A DNA stretch of 64,000 nt, from NCBI GenBank assembly GCA_041821185.1, contig JBGUBD010000006.1:309742-373741 (forward strand), read 5' to 3'. Each line of letters begins with the position of its first letter. Positions within the stretch are counted from its first letter, which is position 1. The stretch comes from Phycisphaerales bacterium AB-hyl4 (GTDB lineage Bacteria; Planctomycetota; Phycisphaerae; Phycisphaerales; Phycisphaeraceae). The notes beneath the pieces were generated by a model, which was not told the origin of the DNA, searched no databases, and saw only the letters and a list, made by a program, of their open reading frames with translations. The position numbers and the translations under genes are program-made. Positions 7,189-15,112 of the stretch are shown here, one piece after another.

Positions 7189-8856
7189 TCATGCCTTCGC
7201 GGCGCATTCGCGTACGCATCGCTCGATGCGTCGCAGCACCGCGTCCTTGCCCAATATCACCAGTGTCTGGTCGATCGGCGGGCTGATCGTGTTGCCGCTC
7301 ACCGCGACGCGGATCGGTTGCGCCACCTTGCCCATGCCCCGGCCGGTCTCCTCAGCGTGCTGCTTGACCAACTCGTGCAACGGCTCGGCAGACCAGCCCT
7401 CATGCGGTATCTGCTCAAACTTCGCTTTGAGTTCTTCGAGCACCTTCAACCCGTCGCCGTCGTTCTTGTGCAACACCTTCTGCACCGCCTTCTCGTCATA
7501 CGCGACCGCATCGTTGGCCACGAAGAAGAACATGGCGTTCTCCATCGGCTCAACCAGCGTGCGCGACCGCTCCTGGTAAGCGTTGCAGAACATGGCAAAC
7601 TTCGGATCGTCCGGCCCTTCAAAGTGCTCATGCAACACGTCGTTCACGGCATAAACCTGCTGTCGAAACGCCCGGGGGTCCATCGTCACGATCGCCTCGG
7701 CATTGAAGCGGAACAGCTTCTCGCGGTCGAAGCGAGCGTTCGACTTGCCCACACGTTCGAGGCTGAACTTCTCGCGGATGAAGCCCAACGGGTCATCACC
7801 GAACCGCTCGACATTATCGCCCGGCGACCAGCCGAGCAGCGCGAGATAGTTGTTGAGCACCTCCGGCAGATAGCCGCTGCGACGAAAGTCGTCGACATCG
7901 ATTTCGGGCAATGTCAGCCCGAGCTTTTCCGCGATCGCGGCCGCGATGTCGATGTCGTCGTTTTTCTTATTCATGAACGCCTGGAAGCGATCGTCGTCGA
8001 TAACGCCCAGGGATGGCAATCCTTGGGCTTTGGCCTCGGCTCGCGCCACCTTCGCCTTATCGCGCTTGGACATCTTCGACCCGTCGGCGTTGAAGATCAG
8101 CGGGATGTGTGCGTAGTTGGGCCGATCGAAGCCCAGTGCGTCCTGCAACGCCACGTGCTTCGCTGTGTTGTTCAGATGCTCCTGCCCGCGGATGACGTGT
8201 GACACCTGCATCTCGTGGTCGTCCACCACCACGGCAAGGTGAAAGGTCGGGTAGCCGTCTGCTTTGCGGATGACAAAATCGTCCTGCTGCTCGATCGGGA
8301 AGCGGACTTCGCCGAGCACGAGGTCGTTGACGACGAGGTCTTCGCCGGGCATGCGGAAGCGGATGACGTACGGCCGACCCTCGGCCTCATACGCCGCGAT
8401 CTGCTCGGCGGTCAACGACAATGCCTCAGTCGAGTCATACTTGTACGCCCGCTTTTCCTTGCGTGCCGCCTGCCGCTCGGCGTCGAGCTGCTCGGTGGTT
8501 TTGAAACACTTGTACGCCTTGCCTTCGCTGAGCAGGCGGTCGAGGTGTTGTTGATAAAGGTCGAGGCGTTTGCTCTGGAAGTAGGGGCCGCGGTCGCCTT
8601 TTTCGGTGACGTGGCCCGCGGCGTCGAGTTCGGGGCCCTGGTCCCAGTCGAGGCCGAGCCATTTGAGGTCGCGCAGGATGCCGGCCGTGGACGCTTCGGT
8701 GGAGCGTGCCTGGTCGGTGTCCTCAATGCGCAACAGGAACTGACCGCCATATCGACGTGCGTAGGCCCAGCAGAACAGGGCCGTGCGAGCGCCGCCGACA
8801 TGTAGCGAGCCAGTGGGACTGGGAGCGAAACGAGTGAGGATCGGTTTGCTGGTCAT
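7189..8856 (-). CDS. gltX: Glutamyl-tRNA synthetase
   Basis: 555 residues. The class I HIGH-type motif lies in FAPSPTGSLHVGGARTALF (residues 9-27), followed by LRIEDTDQARS. The KMSKR signature appears in FNADGSKMSKRDKAKV. The enzyme charges tRNA-Glu, and in organisms lacking GlnRS also tRNA-Gln for later amidation. Start ATG 8856 begins at the conserved N terminus; a longer in-frame reading runs into the heptad element upstream and is rejected. An insertion of about 50 residues after KMSKR (VARAEAKAQGLPSLG and onward, with NKKNDDIDIAAAI) makes the protein longer than the roughly 470-500 residues usual for the family. Confidence 0.95.
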   Translation of the reverse strand: MTSKPILTRFAPSPTGSLHVGGARTALFCWAYARRYGGQFLLRIEDTDQARSTEASTAGILRDLKWLGLDWDQGPELDAAGHVTEKGDRGPYFQSKRLDLYQQHLDRLLSEGKAYKCFKTTEQLDAERQAARKEKRAYKYDSTEALSLTAEQIAAYEAEGRPYVIRFRMPGEDLVVNDLVLGEVRFPIEQQDDFVIRKADGYPTFHLAVVVDDHEMQVSHVIRGQEHLNNTAKHVALQDALGFDRPNYAHIPLIFNADGSKMSKRDKAKVARAEAKAQGLPSLGVIDDDRFQAFMNKKNDDIDIAAAIAEKLGLTLPEIDVDDFRRSGYLPEVLNNYLALLGWSPGDNVERFGDDPLGFIREKFSLERVGKSNARFDREKLFRFNAEAIVTMDPRAFRQQVYAVNDVLHEHFEGPDDPKFAMFCNAYQERSRTLVEPMENAMFFFVANDAVAYDEKAVQKVLHKNDGDGLKVLEELKAKFEQIPHEGWSAEPLHELVKQHAEETGRGMGKVAQPIRVAVSGNTISPPIDQTLVILGKDAVLRRIERCVRECAAKA

Positions 8857-8869
8857 GGGGGGATTGTAT

Positions 8870-8958
8870 GAGTTTCCAGTTTCGAGTTCCGAGTTTCGAG
8901 TTGTCATGCATGACCGTACCGCAAAACTCGAAACTCGAAACACGGAACTCGAAACTGA
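8870..8958. repeat. Paired heptad element, GAGTTTC type
   Basis: Arm 1 (8870-8902) reads GAGTTTC, CAGTTTC, GAGTTCC, GAGTTTC, GAGTT. Arm 2 (8925-8958) reads AACTCGA, AACTCGA, AACACGG, AACTCGA, AACTGA. At the centre is a perfect palindrome GTCATGCATGAC (8903-8914). It lies between the ABC ATPase gene and gltX. Confidence 0.8.
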
Positions 8959-8971
8959 CTTGATCCGCCTT

Positions 8972-9817
8972 TCAGCGGATCAAGTCCAGCCACGCTTCGG
9001 GGAGGACTTCGAGCCAGTATCGGCCGTGGATTCGTCGGACGTAGACCTTGCAGCCGAACGTTTCCGTGAGGCTTTCGGGCGTGATGATGTCCTTCGGCCG
9101 ACCGCCGGCGAGGAATCGGCCGTCACGCATGAGCAGGACCTGCTGCGTCCGCGGCGACAGCTCTTCGACATGGTGCGTGATCATCAGCACAGCCGGGGCG
9201 TTGGGCGCTGTGAGCAACTGCTCGACGGTGGCGAGTACGCGCTCCCGGCCGGGAATGTCCAGCCCGGCGGTCGGCTCGTCAAGAATGAGCAACTCCGGCA
9301 GGTGCACGAGCGCGCGGGCGATCAGGGCGCGGCGCTGCTCACCGGTGGAGAGCGTGCCGAAGCGGTGGTCGAGACGATGGGCCAGGCCAACCTGTTCGAG
9401 CAGATGGGAGGCGTGGTCGCGTTGGTCGGCGGTGGGGCGGTCGTAGAGGCCGACGGTGGCGAAGTAGCCGGTGAGCACGGCTTCGGTGGTGGTCAGGTCG
9501 GCGTCGACAACAGCGCCGGCGGTGTGGTAACCGCCCGCGTCTGTGGTGGGATTGACGATGCCGATTCGCTGGCGAAGCTTGCGAACATCGGTCTGGCCGA
9601 GCGTTTCGCCGAGCACGCGGATGCTGCCGCTGGTGAGGAAGGCCTGGCCGAGCAATGTGCGGGCGAAGGTGGTTTTGCCGCAACCGTTGGGGCCGAGGAT
9701 GGCCGTGCACGTGCCGCGCGGAACCTGGGCGGTGAGCTGGTCGAGGATGACCGTGCCATGGCGGACAACGCGAACGTCGCGGGCGTCGATGGCGAGGTTG
9801 TCAGTGTCGATTGGCAT
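8972..9817 (-). CDS. ABC transporter ATP-binding protein
   Basis: 281 residues with Walker A GPNGCGKTTF near residue 42, the signature LSTGEQRRALIARAL, Walker B ELLILDEPTAGLD and a switch histidine in LMITHHVEEL. No permease or solute-binding gene is adjacent, so the transported substrate is unknown and the protein may work with a distant membrane partner. The residues after the switch (LAGGRPKDIITPESLTETFG) resemble those of metal or cobalamin importer ATPases, a weak hint only. It is the upstream gene of the leftward gltX run. Confidence 0.88.
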   Translation of the reverse strand: MPIDTDNLAIDARDVRVVRHGTVILDQLTAQVPRGTCTAILGPNGCGKTTFARTLLGQAFLTSGSIRVLGETLGQTDVRKLRQRIGIVNPTTDAGGYHTAGAVVDADLTTTEAVLTGYFATVGLYDRPTADQRDHASHLLEQVGLAHRLDHRFGTLSTGEQRRALIARALVHLPELLILDEPTAGLDIPGRERVLATVEQLLTAPNAPAVLMITHHVEELSPRTQQVLLMRDGRFLAGGRPKDIITPESLTETFGCKVYVRRIHGRYWLEVLPEAWLDLIR

Positions 9818-9848
9818 TGTGAGAAGTATGGTAGAGGATTGCGCGGCA

Positions 9849-9877
9849 GAGGCCCACGGGGTGACACCGTGGGCTTC
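9849..9877. terminator. Hairpin of the CCCACG/CGTGGG family
   Basis: GGCCCACGG and CCGTGGGCT arms around GGTGACA, with one inner mismatch. It lies between two divergent genes (ABC ATPase and peptidase), so it is not at an obvious transcript end. That argues it is a dispersed repeat as much as a terminator. Confidence 0.6.
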
Positions 9878-9900
9878 GCGGCATTTGTGGAGGTTGGCGC

Positions 9901-11022
9901 ATGTATGCTACCGCTATGAAACGCACGCACGAGCGCTATCTGACGGAATTGACGAGTCTGCCCACCGCCGCCGGCCGGGAGTCGCGGGTGATTGCGTGGA
10001 TCGAGGCGTGGGCGATGCGTCACGCCGCGACGGTGAAGCTGCGTCGCGACCGCTTCGGCAACCTGCTGCTCATGCGAGCCAGCGGGCCGCGTTCCGATCG
10101 GCCGATCATCTTCGCAGCCCACATGGACCACCCGGCGTTCGTCGTCGACGCGGCGAGCGACGGCCGGGACGCCTCGGCCGAGTTCCGCGGCGGCGTGCAC
10201 GCCAACTACTTCAAAGGCACAGCGGTCACGTTGCATCGCCACGACGAGCCGCCCCGCCCCGGCCGCGTGGCCATATTGCATCAGGGCGACGATGCCCGCG
10301 ACAAACGCGCCACCATCCGCTTCGACGAACCGACCGTGGTCGAGCCCGGCGACGTGATCACCTGGGCCATCGCGCCCGCCAAAGTCGTCGGCGACCGCCT
10401 GCATGCCCCCGCATGCGACGACCTCGCGGGCGTCGCCGCCGCCATTGCCGCCTTCGAGCAGTTGCTTAAGCAGACGTCGGTCGGCGATGTGCGTGTGTTG
10501 TTGACGCGTGCGGAGGAGGTCGGCTTCATTGGGGCGATGGCGGCCTGTCGTAGCCGTATCATGCCCAAACGCTCGCGCATCGTAGCGTTGGAGAACTCAA
10601 AGAGCTTTGATGATTCGCCCATTGCCGATGGCCCGATCGTCCGCGTGGGCGACCGCACGAGCACGTTCGACCCTGATCTGACCTACCGCGTGGGCAAGCT
10701 GGCAGAGCAACTGGCGAGTGATGACAAGCAATTCAAGTGGCAGCGCAAGCTCATGCCCGGCGGCACGTGCGAAGCGTCCGCCTACCAGTCGCTTGGCTAC
10801 ATCGCGACCTGCGTCTGCCTGCCGCTGGGCAACTACCACAACATGAACGAGCGCACGGGCAAGATCGACGCGGAGGTGATCAGCCTGGCGGACTATCACG
10901 CGCTGGTCCGTTTGCTGATCGCGGTTGGCTCGCAGTTGGACGACCCATCGCGTTCGCCGACGCTCCGTCGACGGCTGGACGCGTTGTTCGACGAGCGCCG
11001 CGCGATATTGGCCGAGGGCTGA
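9901..11022 (+). CDS. M42/M28-like zinc aminopeptidase
   Basis: 373 residues. Metal-site motifs typical of the MH clan appear in order: AAHMDHPAF, ACDDLAGVAAAI with the bridging Asp, TRAEEVGFIGA with the catalytic Glu pair, and a C-terminal histidine in LPLGNYHNM. The overall pattern is closest to M42 (FrvX/glutamyl aminopeptidase) enzymes, cytosolic peptidases that trim N-terminal residues. Start ATG 9901 has GGAGG seven bases upstream; ATG 9916 is the alternative. It stands alone, without operon partners. Confidence 0.82.
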   Translation: MYATAMKRTHERYLTELTSLPTAAGRESRVIAWIEAWAMRHAATVKLRRDRFGNLLLMRASGPRSDRPIIFAAHMDHPAFVVDAASDGRDASAEFRGGVHANYFKGTAVTLHRHDEPPRPGRVAILHQGDDARDKRATIRFDEPTVVEPGDVITWAIAPAKVVGDRLHAPACDDLAGVAAAIAAFEQLLKQTSVGDVRVLLTRAEEVGFIGAMAACRSRIMPKRSRIVALENSKSFDDSPIADGPIVRVGDRTSTFDPDLTYRVGKLAEQLASDDKQFKWQRKLMPGGTCEASAYQSLGYIATCVCLPLGNYHNMNERTGKIDAEVISLADYHALVRLLIAVGSQLDDPSRSPTLRRRLDALFDERRAILAEG

Positions 11023-11176
11023 CCGCGAAGCGCAGTTCATGCGCGACAGCGGCAAACGTTGCGCCGCGCAAGGTGGCGCGTCGGCGGTGCGGACTGGCAT
11101 TTCTGGCTCAACTTCTGAGTTGTAACATCATTCTAAACAGAATCTTGCGGTAAACGTGCCGGTGGCGTTCCTCGCG

Positions 11177-11192
11177 TGGCATCCCCGTTGCG
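11177..11192 (+). promoter_or_regulatory. Sigma-54-type (-24/-12) promoter for the flagellar cluster
   Basis: TGGCATCCCCGTTGC matches the RpoN consensus with exactly ten bases between the invariant GG and GC. It lies 45 bases ahead of the first gene of the flagellar cluster, and rod/hook genes are RpoN-controlled in several phyla. No activator site was identified. Confidence 0.65.
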
Positions 11193-11236
11193 TTTGTCTT
11201 GGAGCGGCGATGGAGCGCTGCGGAAAGGGACGGACC

Positions 11237-11527
11237 ATGGATGGACCGACGCGAAAATCAAATCGAACGAGCTGGCTGGCGCTGATGCGTGCCCACGGGG
11301 AGCACGATCTCGGCACGGAGTTGGTTCGGCTGGCGAAGCTCGCTGCTGCGACGCATCAGGTCGAAGCCGACCTCGCTACGGAGACCGCCAGCGACGCCGC
11401 CCAGCTCGGCCGAAACCTCGACCATGTGCGGGAGCTTCAGGGACGAAGCTCGGAGTTCGTTGTTCGTACCGGCGCTCGTGACGCATCAGGCGACGCCGGG
11501 TCGTTCCGCAGGGAGGTGGAACGGTGA
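11237..11527 (+). CDS. Small protein heading the flagellar operon, function unknown
   Basis: 96 residues from ATG 11237 (MDGPTRKSNRTSW), with a purine-rich AAGGGACGG upstream; ATG 11210 is an in-frame alternative. The stop overlaps the GTG start of flgF (GTGA), so the two are translationally coupled, which supports a real gene. The sequence LALMRAHGEHDLGTELVRLAKLAAA, then QVEADLATETASDAAQL, is predicted mostly helical and has no cysteines. It is not recognised. Position suggests a regulatory or assembly role in rod formation, but this is only inference. Confidence 0.55.
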   Translation: MDGPTRKSNRTSWLALMRAHGEHDLGTELVRLAKLAAATHQVEADLATETASDAAQLGRNLDHVRELQGRSSEFVVRTGARDASGDAGSFRREVER

Positions 11528-12303
11528 ACTACGGCCTCTACCTATCCGCATCGGGCGTCCTGACGAATATGTACCGCCAGGACGTCTTTGCCAACAACCT
11601 GGCGAACGCGCAGACCGCGGCTTTCAAGCCCGACATGCCGTCCATCCGCCAGCGCGATCCCCAAGCCGTTGAGAACCAGTTCGGCGGCGATGTCTCGCAA
11701 CGTCTGCTCGAAAAGCTCGGTGGCGGTACGCTCGTCGGCCCGCAACGCATCGACTTCTCACCCGCCAAGCTTCAGCAGACCGGCAACCCGCTCGACGTGG
11801 CACTGACCGAGCGAGGCCAGTTTTTCGCCGTCGAGGTGCAGAACCCCCGCACCGGTGCGGTCGAAAACCAGCTCACCCGCGACGGCCGATTCACCCGCAA
11901 CGGCCATAGCGAACTCGTCACCGCGACCGGCCATCGCGTGCTCGATGTCAACGATCAGCCCATCGTCGTGCCCGGCGAAGCCATGGTGGAAATCGACACC
12001 GAGGGCCGTGTGCTCCAGGCCGGCGGCGAAATCGCCCGCATTCAGGTCGCCCAGGTCGACGACACCGACCAACTGGTCAAGCGCGGCGGCAACCGCTTTG
12101 TCTTCAAAGACGCCGACGCACGCCAGCTCGCCGCCAACCCGGCCTTGCAATCCGGCTTCATCGAAGCCTCCGGCGTCGACCCGATCAAAGCGCTCATGCA
12201 GATGATCGCCGCCACCAAAGCAGTCTCCGGCAACGGCGAAATGATCCGCTACCACGACATGCTCATGGACAAAGCCGTCAACACCCTCGGCCGAGTGGCA
12301 TAA
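11524..12303 (+). CDS. flgF: Flagellar basal-body rod protein, FlgF type
   Basis: 259 residues, GTG start with GGGAGG seven bases upstream. The N terminus (YLSASGVLTNMYRQDVFANNLANAQTAAFKPD) is the FlgE/F/G rod helix with its conserved NNLAN motif. The C terminus (GFIEASGVDPIKALMQMIAATKAVSGNGEMIRYHD) is the matching outer helix. FlgF is a proximal rod subunit exported by the flagellar type III system to the periplasm. FlgF is preferred over FlgG because a more canonical FlgG follows directly. Confidence 0.85.
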   Translation: MNYGLYLSASGVLTNMYRQDVFANNLANAQTAAFKPDMPSIRQRDPQAVENQFGGDVSQRLLEKLGGGTLVGPQRIDFSPAKLQQTGNPLDVALTERGQFFAVEVQNPRTGAVENQLTRDGRFTRNGHSELVTATGHRVLDVNDQPIVVPGEAMVEIDTEGRVLQAGGEIARIQVAQVDDTDQLVKRGGNRFVFKDADARQLAANPALQSGFIEASGVDPIKALMQMIAATKAVSGNGEMIRYHDMLMDKAVNTLGRVA

Positions 12304-12339
12304 ACCAGAATCCCAAAACCATAAACCAGAAACCCAACT
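12302..12339 (+). repeat. Heptad run filling the flgF-flgG gap
   Basis: Units AAACCAG, AATCCCA, AAACCAT, AAACCAG, AAACCCA occupy almost the whole 39-base gap and end three bases before the flgG ATG. No Shine-Dalgarno sequence remains for flgG. Confidence 0.7.
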
Positions 12340-12342
12340 GAT

Positions 12343-13149
12343 ATGGCCATCACCGCCCTACACTCCGCGTCCACCGGCCTTTCCGCCCTCTCCACCGGGC
12401 TGGATGTGATCGCCAACAACCTCGCCAACATCAACACCACCGGCTTCAAAGGTTCACGCGTCAACTTTGAAGATCTCATCTATCAGGAAAAAGCCCAACC
12501 CGGCGTCGAAAACGCCAACGGCGACCAGCGACCTACCGGCACGTACGTCGGCCTGGGCACACGCGTCTCCGGCACGCAGATCAACTTCGAGCAGGGCGAC
12601 TTCGTCGAAACCGGTCGGCAGCTCGACTTCGCACTCGAAGGCAACGGATTCTTCCAGGTCAACATCCTCGAAGACCAGGGCGGCATCGGCTACACCCGCG
12701 CAGGCAACTTCTTCGTCAACGCCGAAGGCGATGTCGTCCTCGGCAACACCGACGGCCCGCGCATCGAACCGCCCATCAACGTGCCCGATCAAACCCTCCG
12801 CGTACAGGTCACCAACGACGGCACGGTCTTCGCCCAAGTGCCCGGCCAGGTCGACCCCGTCGAAGTCGGCGAAATTGAGCTCGCTGCCTTCGTCAACCCC
12901 GCCGGCCTCAAAGCCATCGGCGGCAACCTCTACGCCGAAACGGCCGCCTCCGGCCCGCCGATCAACGGCCAGCCCGGCGAAGGACAGTTCGGCACGATCA
13001 TCCAGGGCTTCCTCGAAGGCTCGAACGTCAACCCGGTGACCGAACTCGTTGAGCTGATCAAGACCCAGCGAGCCTTTGAACTCAACAGCCAGTCGATCCA
13101 GGCCGCGGACGAAGCCCTGCAGGTCGTGAGCAACCTCCGCCGCTTCTAA
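12343..13149 (+). CDS. flgG: Flagellar distal rod protein FlgG
   Basis: 268 residues, close to the 260 typical of FlgG. It starts MAITALHSASTGLSALSTGL with DVIANNLANINTTGFKGSRV, the FlgG hallmark. The C-terminal helix reads GFLEGSNVNPVTELVELIKTQRAFELNSQSIQAADE. It forms the distal rod that passes through the P and L rings. It follows flgF by 39 bases filled with heptad repeat and precedes flgA. Confidence 0.96.
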   Translation: MAITALHSASTGLSALSTGLDVIANNLANINTTGFKGSRVNFEDLIYQEKAQPGVENANGDQRPTGTYVGLGTRVSGTQINFEQGDFVETGRQLDFALEGNGFFQVNILEDQGGIGYTRAGNFFVNAEGDVVLGNTDGPRIEPPINVPDQTLRVQVTNDGTVFAQVPGQVDPVEVGEIELAAFVNPAGLKAIGGNLYAETAASGPPINGQPGEGQFGTIIQGFLEGSNVNPVTELVELIKTQRAFELNSQSIQAADEALQVVSNLRRF

Positions 13150-13170
13150 TTCACCACGAATAGCTGAACC

Positions 13171-14256
13171 ATGATGCATGATCACGCTCACAACTCGAAC
13201 CGGCCCAGGCCCGCTAATCAGCGAATCGGCTATCCGCACGCAATCACCTTGATCGTCACACTGCTGGTTGCCGCTCCCGCCTTTGCCGACGCCATTCGTC
13301 TCCAGCGCGCCGCCACCGTCGCCGGCAGCGATATCCGCCTCGCGGACGTCGCCGAGCTGACCGGCGACCGGGCTGAGGCGTTGGGCGATACCGTCATCGC
13401 CAGCTTCGGCGAACGTTCAGAAATAACGCTTCGCCTTGCTGATGTGCGTCTGGCGCTTGAAGAACATGATGTGCACTGGGGCCTCGTGTCACTGCGCGGC
13501 CATGCCGACTGCCTGGTACGCAAATCGGCCGACCGACCGAGCCCCGGCGATCGCGAGCCGCGCAACGATGCGTCGGCCGTGGCGTCCAATGTTGAAGACG
13601 AGATCAATCTCGACACCAGCATGACCCTCGCGGCTCAGATCATCGAGTTGCTCGAACACCTCACCGGCGCCAGCCGTGACGAGTTGCGTATCGACTTCCG
13701 GGATCGCGATGCCGACTACCTCAACCGCAGCGCGATCACATATCGCTTCGAGCTTGAGTCCAACTCGAGTACCGGCGTCGGCCGCGTGCCCGTCGCCGTG
13801 CGGCAGTATCGCGGCGACACGCCCGTTGAAGAGTTCAACCTCAGCGTCAACGTCGAACGTCGCATGCTTGCGCTGGTCGCGCAATACACCATCGGCCGCG
13901 GCGACGCGTTTGTCGACGGCTCGGTGCGCGTTCGTGAGGTCTACGTCTCTACCGACCGCGGCCAACCGCTTGATGATCGTCGTCTGGTCGAAGGCCAGCG
14001 CGCCGCCGCCGTGCTGCGCGAGGGTGCGGTCGTCTATCCCGAACACGTTCGTTCGCCCGTGCTCGTGCGACGCGGCGAACTGGTCACCGTTCGCGCGTTG
14101 GTCGGCGGTCTGATGGTCCGCACCGTCGGCCGAGCGACCGAAGAAGGCGCTGAGGGCGAAGTGATCCAGATCCGCAACGAAGGCTCACGCGAATCGTTCT
14201 TCGCCACCGTCACCGGCCGCCGCGAAGTGCTGATCAGCGACGAAGACAACAACTGA
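13171..14256 (+). CDS. flgA: FlgA, P-ring assembly chaperone
   Basis: 361 residues. A signal peptide is visible (ITLIVTLLVAAPAFADA, cleavage after AFA near residue 39). The C-terminal third carries the SAF-domain pattern of FlgA: YTIGRGDAFVDGSVRVREVYVS, RRLVEGQRAAAVLREGAVVYPEHV, RRGELVTVRALVGGLMVRTVGRA. The protein is longer than the roughly 220 residues of enterobacterial FlgA because of an extended N-terminal region. In the periplasm FlgA helps FlgI polymerise around the rod. It lies between flgG and flgH in the expected order. Confidence 0.9.
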   Translation: MMHDHAHNSNRPRPANQRIGYPHAITLIVTLLVAAPAFADAIRLQRAATVAGSDIRLADVAELTGDRAEALGDTVIASFGERSEITLRLADVRLALEEHDVHWGLVSLRGHADCLVRKSADRPSPGDREPRNDASAVASNVEDEINLDTSMTLAAQIIELLEHLTGASRDELRIDFRDRDADYLNRSAITYRFELESNSSTGVGRVPVAVRQYRGDTPVEEFNLSVNVERRMLALVAQYTIGRGDAFVDGSVRVREVYVSTDRGQPLDDRRLVEGQRAAAVLREGAVVYPEHVRSPVLVRRGELVTVRALVGGLMVRTVGRATEEGAEGEVIQIRNEGSRESFFATVTGRREVLISDEDNN

Positions 14257-14287
14257 ACGCAGGCTCGATTGATTCAGGAGTTTGACT

Positions 14288-15052
14288 ATGCAACGCATCA
14301 TGCCCACCACGCTCGCCATACTGCTCACCCTCGCCGTCGCGCTGCCGGCGATCGGGCAAAGCTCATCGCTGTTCGCTCAGCCGTCCGACCGCCATCGTGA
14401 CCCGAGCCCGCAGGCGCAAGGCGAACAATATTCCGTGCAGAACGGCACGCTTCGCGAGCGACGCCAGGCCACCCGCCTCTCGCCCGCGATCGCCAACGCC
14501 AGCTACTCGGCCGTGCGTATCCCCGAGCCGCGCAGCTTCGCCATGCACGACCTGATCACCATCATCATCCGCGAATCGACCGACACCAGTTTCAACCAGT
14601 CGCTCGACACGGAAAAACGCTCCAACTACGGCGGCGAAATCACCGACTTCCCCCGTCTCAGCGTTCGCGATCTGCTTAACTTCCAACTCGCCCCCTCCAG
14701 CATGGAACAGGGCAACCCGCGGCTGGGCATCGGCTTCAACAGCAATTTTGAAGGCGAAGGCGACTATCGCCGCCGCGACTCGATCACCGGCCGCATCACC
14801 GCACGCGTCGTTGACGTCAAGCCCAACGGCACGCTCGTGCTCGAAGCACGCAAGTACATCGAGTCCGACGGCGAAGTGCTCGACATGGTCCTCACCGGGA
14901 CTGCCCGCGTCGACGACGTGACCACCGACAACACCGTGCTCTCCAGCCAACTGCACGACCTTCGCCTGAGCAAACAGCATGAAGGTGAGCTTCGCCGTAC
15001 CAGCCGCAAGGGCATCTTCACACGCATTCTGGACACCATTTTCAACTTCTGA
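14288..15052 (+). CDS. flgH: Flagellar L-ring protein FlgH
   Basis: 254 residues from ATG 14288, which has AGGAG seven bases upstream; a TTG two codons earlier is less likely. Conserved FlgH blocks are present: HDLITIIIRESTDTSFNQS, then NFEGEGDYRRRDSITGRITARVVDV, NGTLVLEARKYIES and GTARVDDVTTDNTVLSSQLHDL. It forms the outer-membrane ring. The signal sequence (TLAILLTLAVALPAIGQ) has no lipobox cysteine and the whole protein lacks Cys, whereas most FlgH are lipoproteins. A hairpin follows at 15065-15093. Confidence 0.93.
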   Translation: MQRIMPTTLAILLTLAVALPAIGQSSSLFAQPSDRHRDPSPQAQGEQYSVQNGTLRERRQATRLSPAIANASYSAVRIPEPRSFAMHDLITIIIRESTDTSFNQSLDTEKRSNYGGEITDFPRLSVRDLLNFQLAPSSMEQGNPRLGIGFNSNFEGEGDYRRRDSITGRITARVVDVKPNGTLVLEARKYIESDGEVLDMVLTGTARVDDVTTDNTVLSSQLHDLRLSKQHEGELRRTSRKGIFTRILDTIFNF

Positions 15053-15064
15053 CTCGATGGAATA

Positions 15065-15093
15065 AAGCCCAGGGATGGTTATCCCTGGGCATT
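15065..15093. terminator. Hairpin between flgH and flgI
   Basis: AAGCCCAGGGAT and ATCCCTGGGC arms with a GGTT loop, followed by ATT. It belongs loosely to the CCCACG/CGTGGG family. Inside the operon it may attenuate rather than end transcription. Confidence 0.55.
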
Positions 15094-15112
15094 ACGCAAA
15101 GGACCGAACAGG

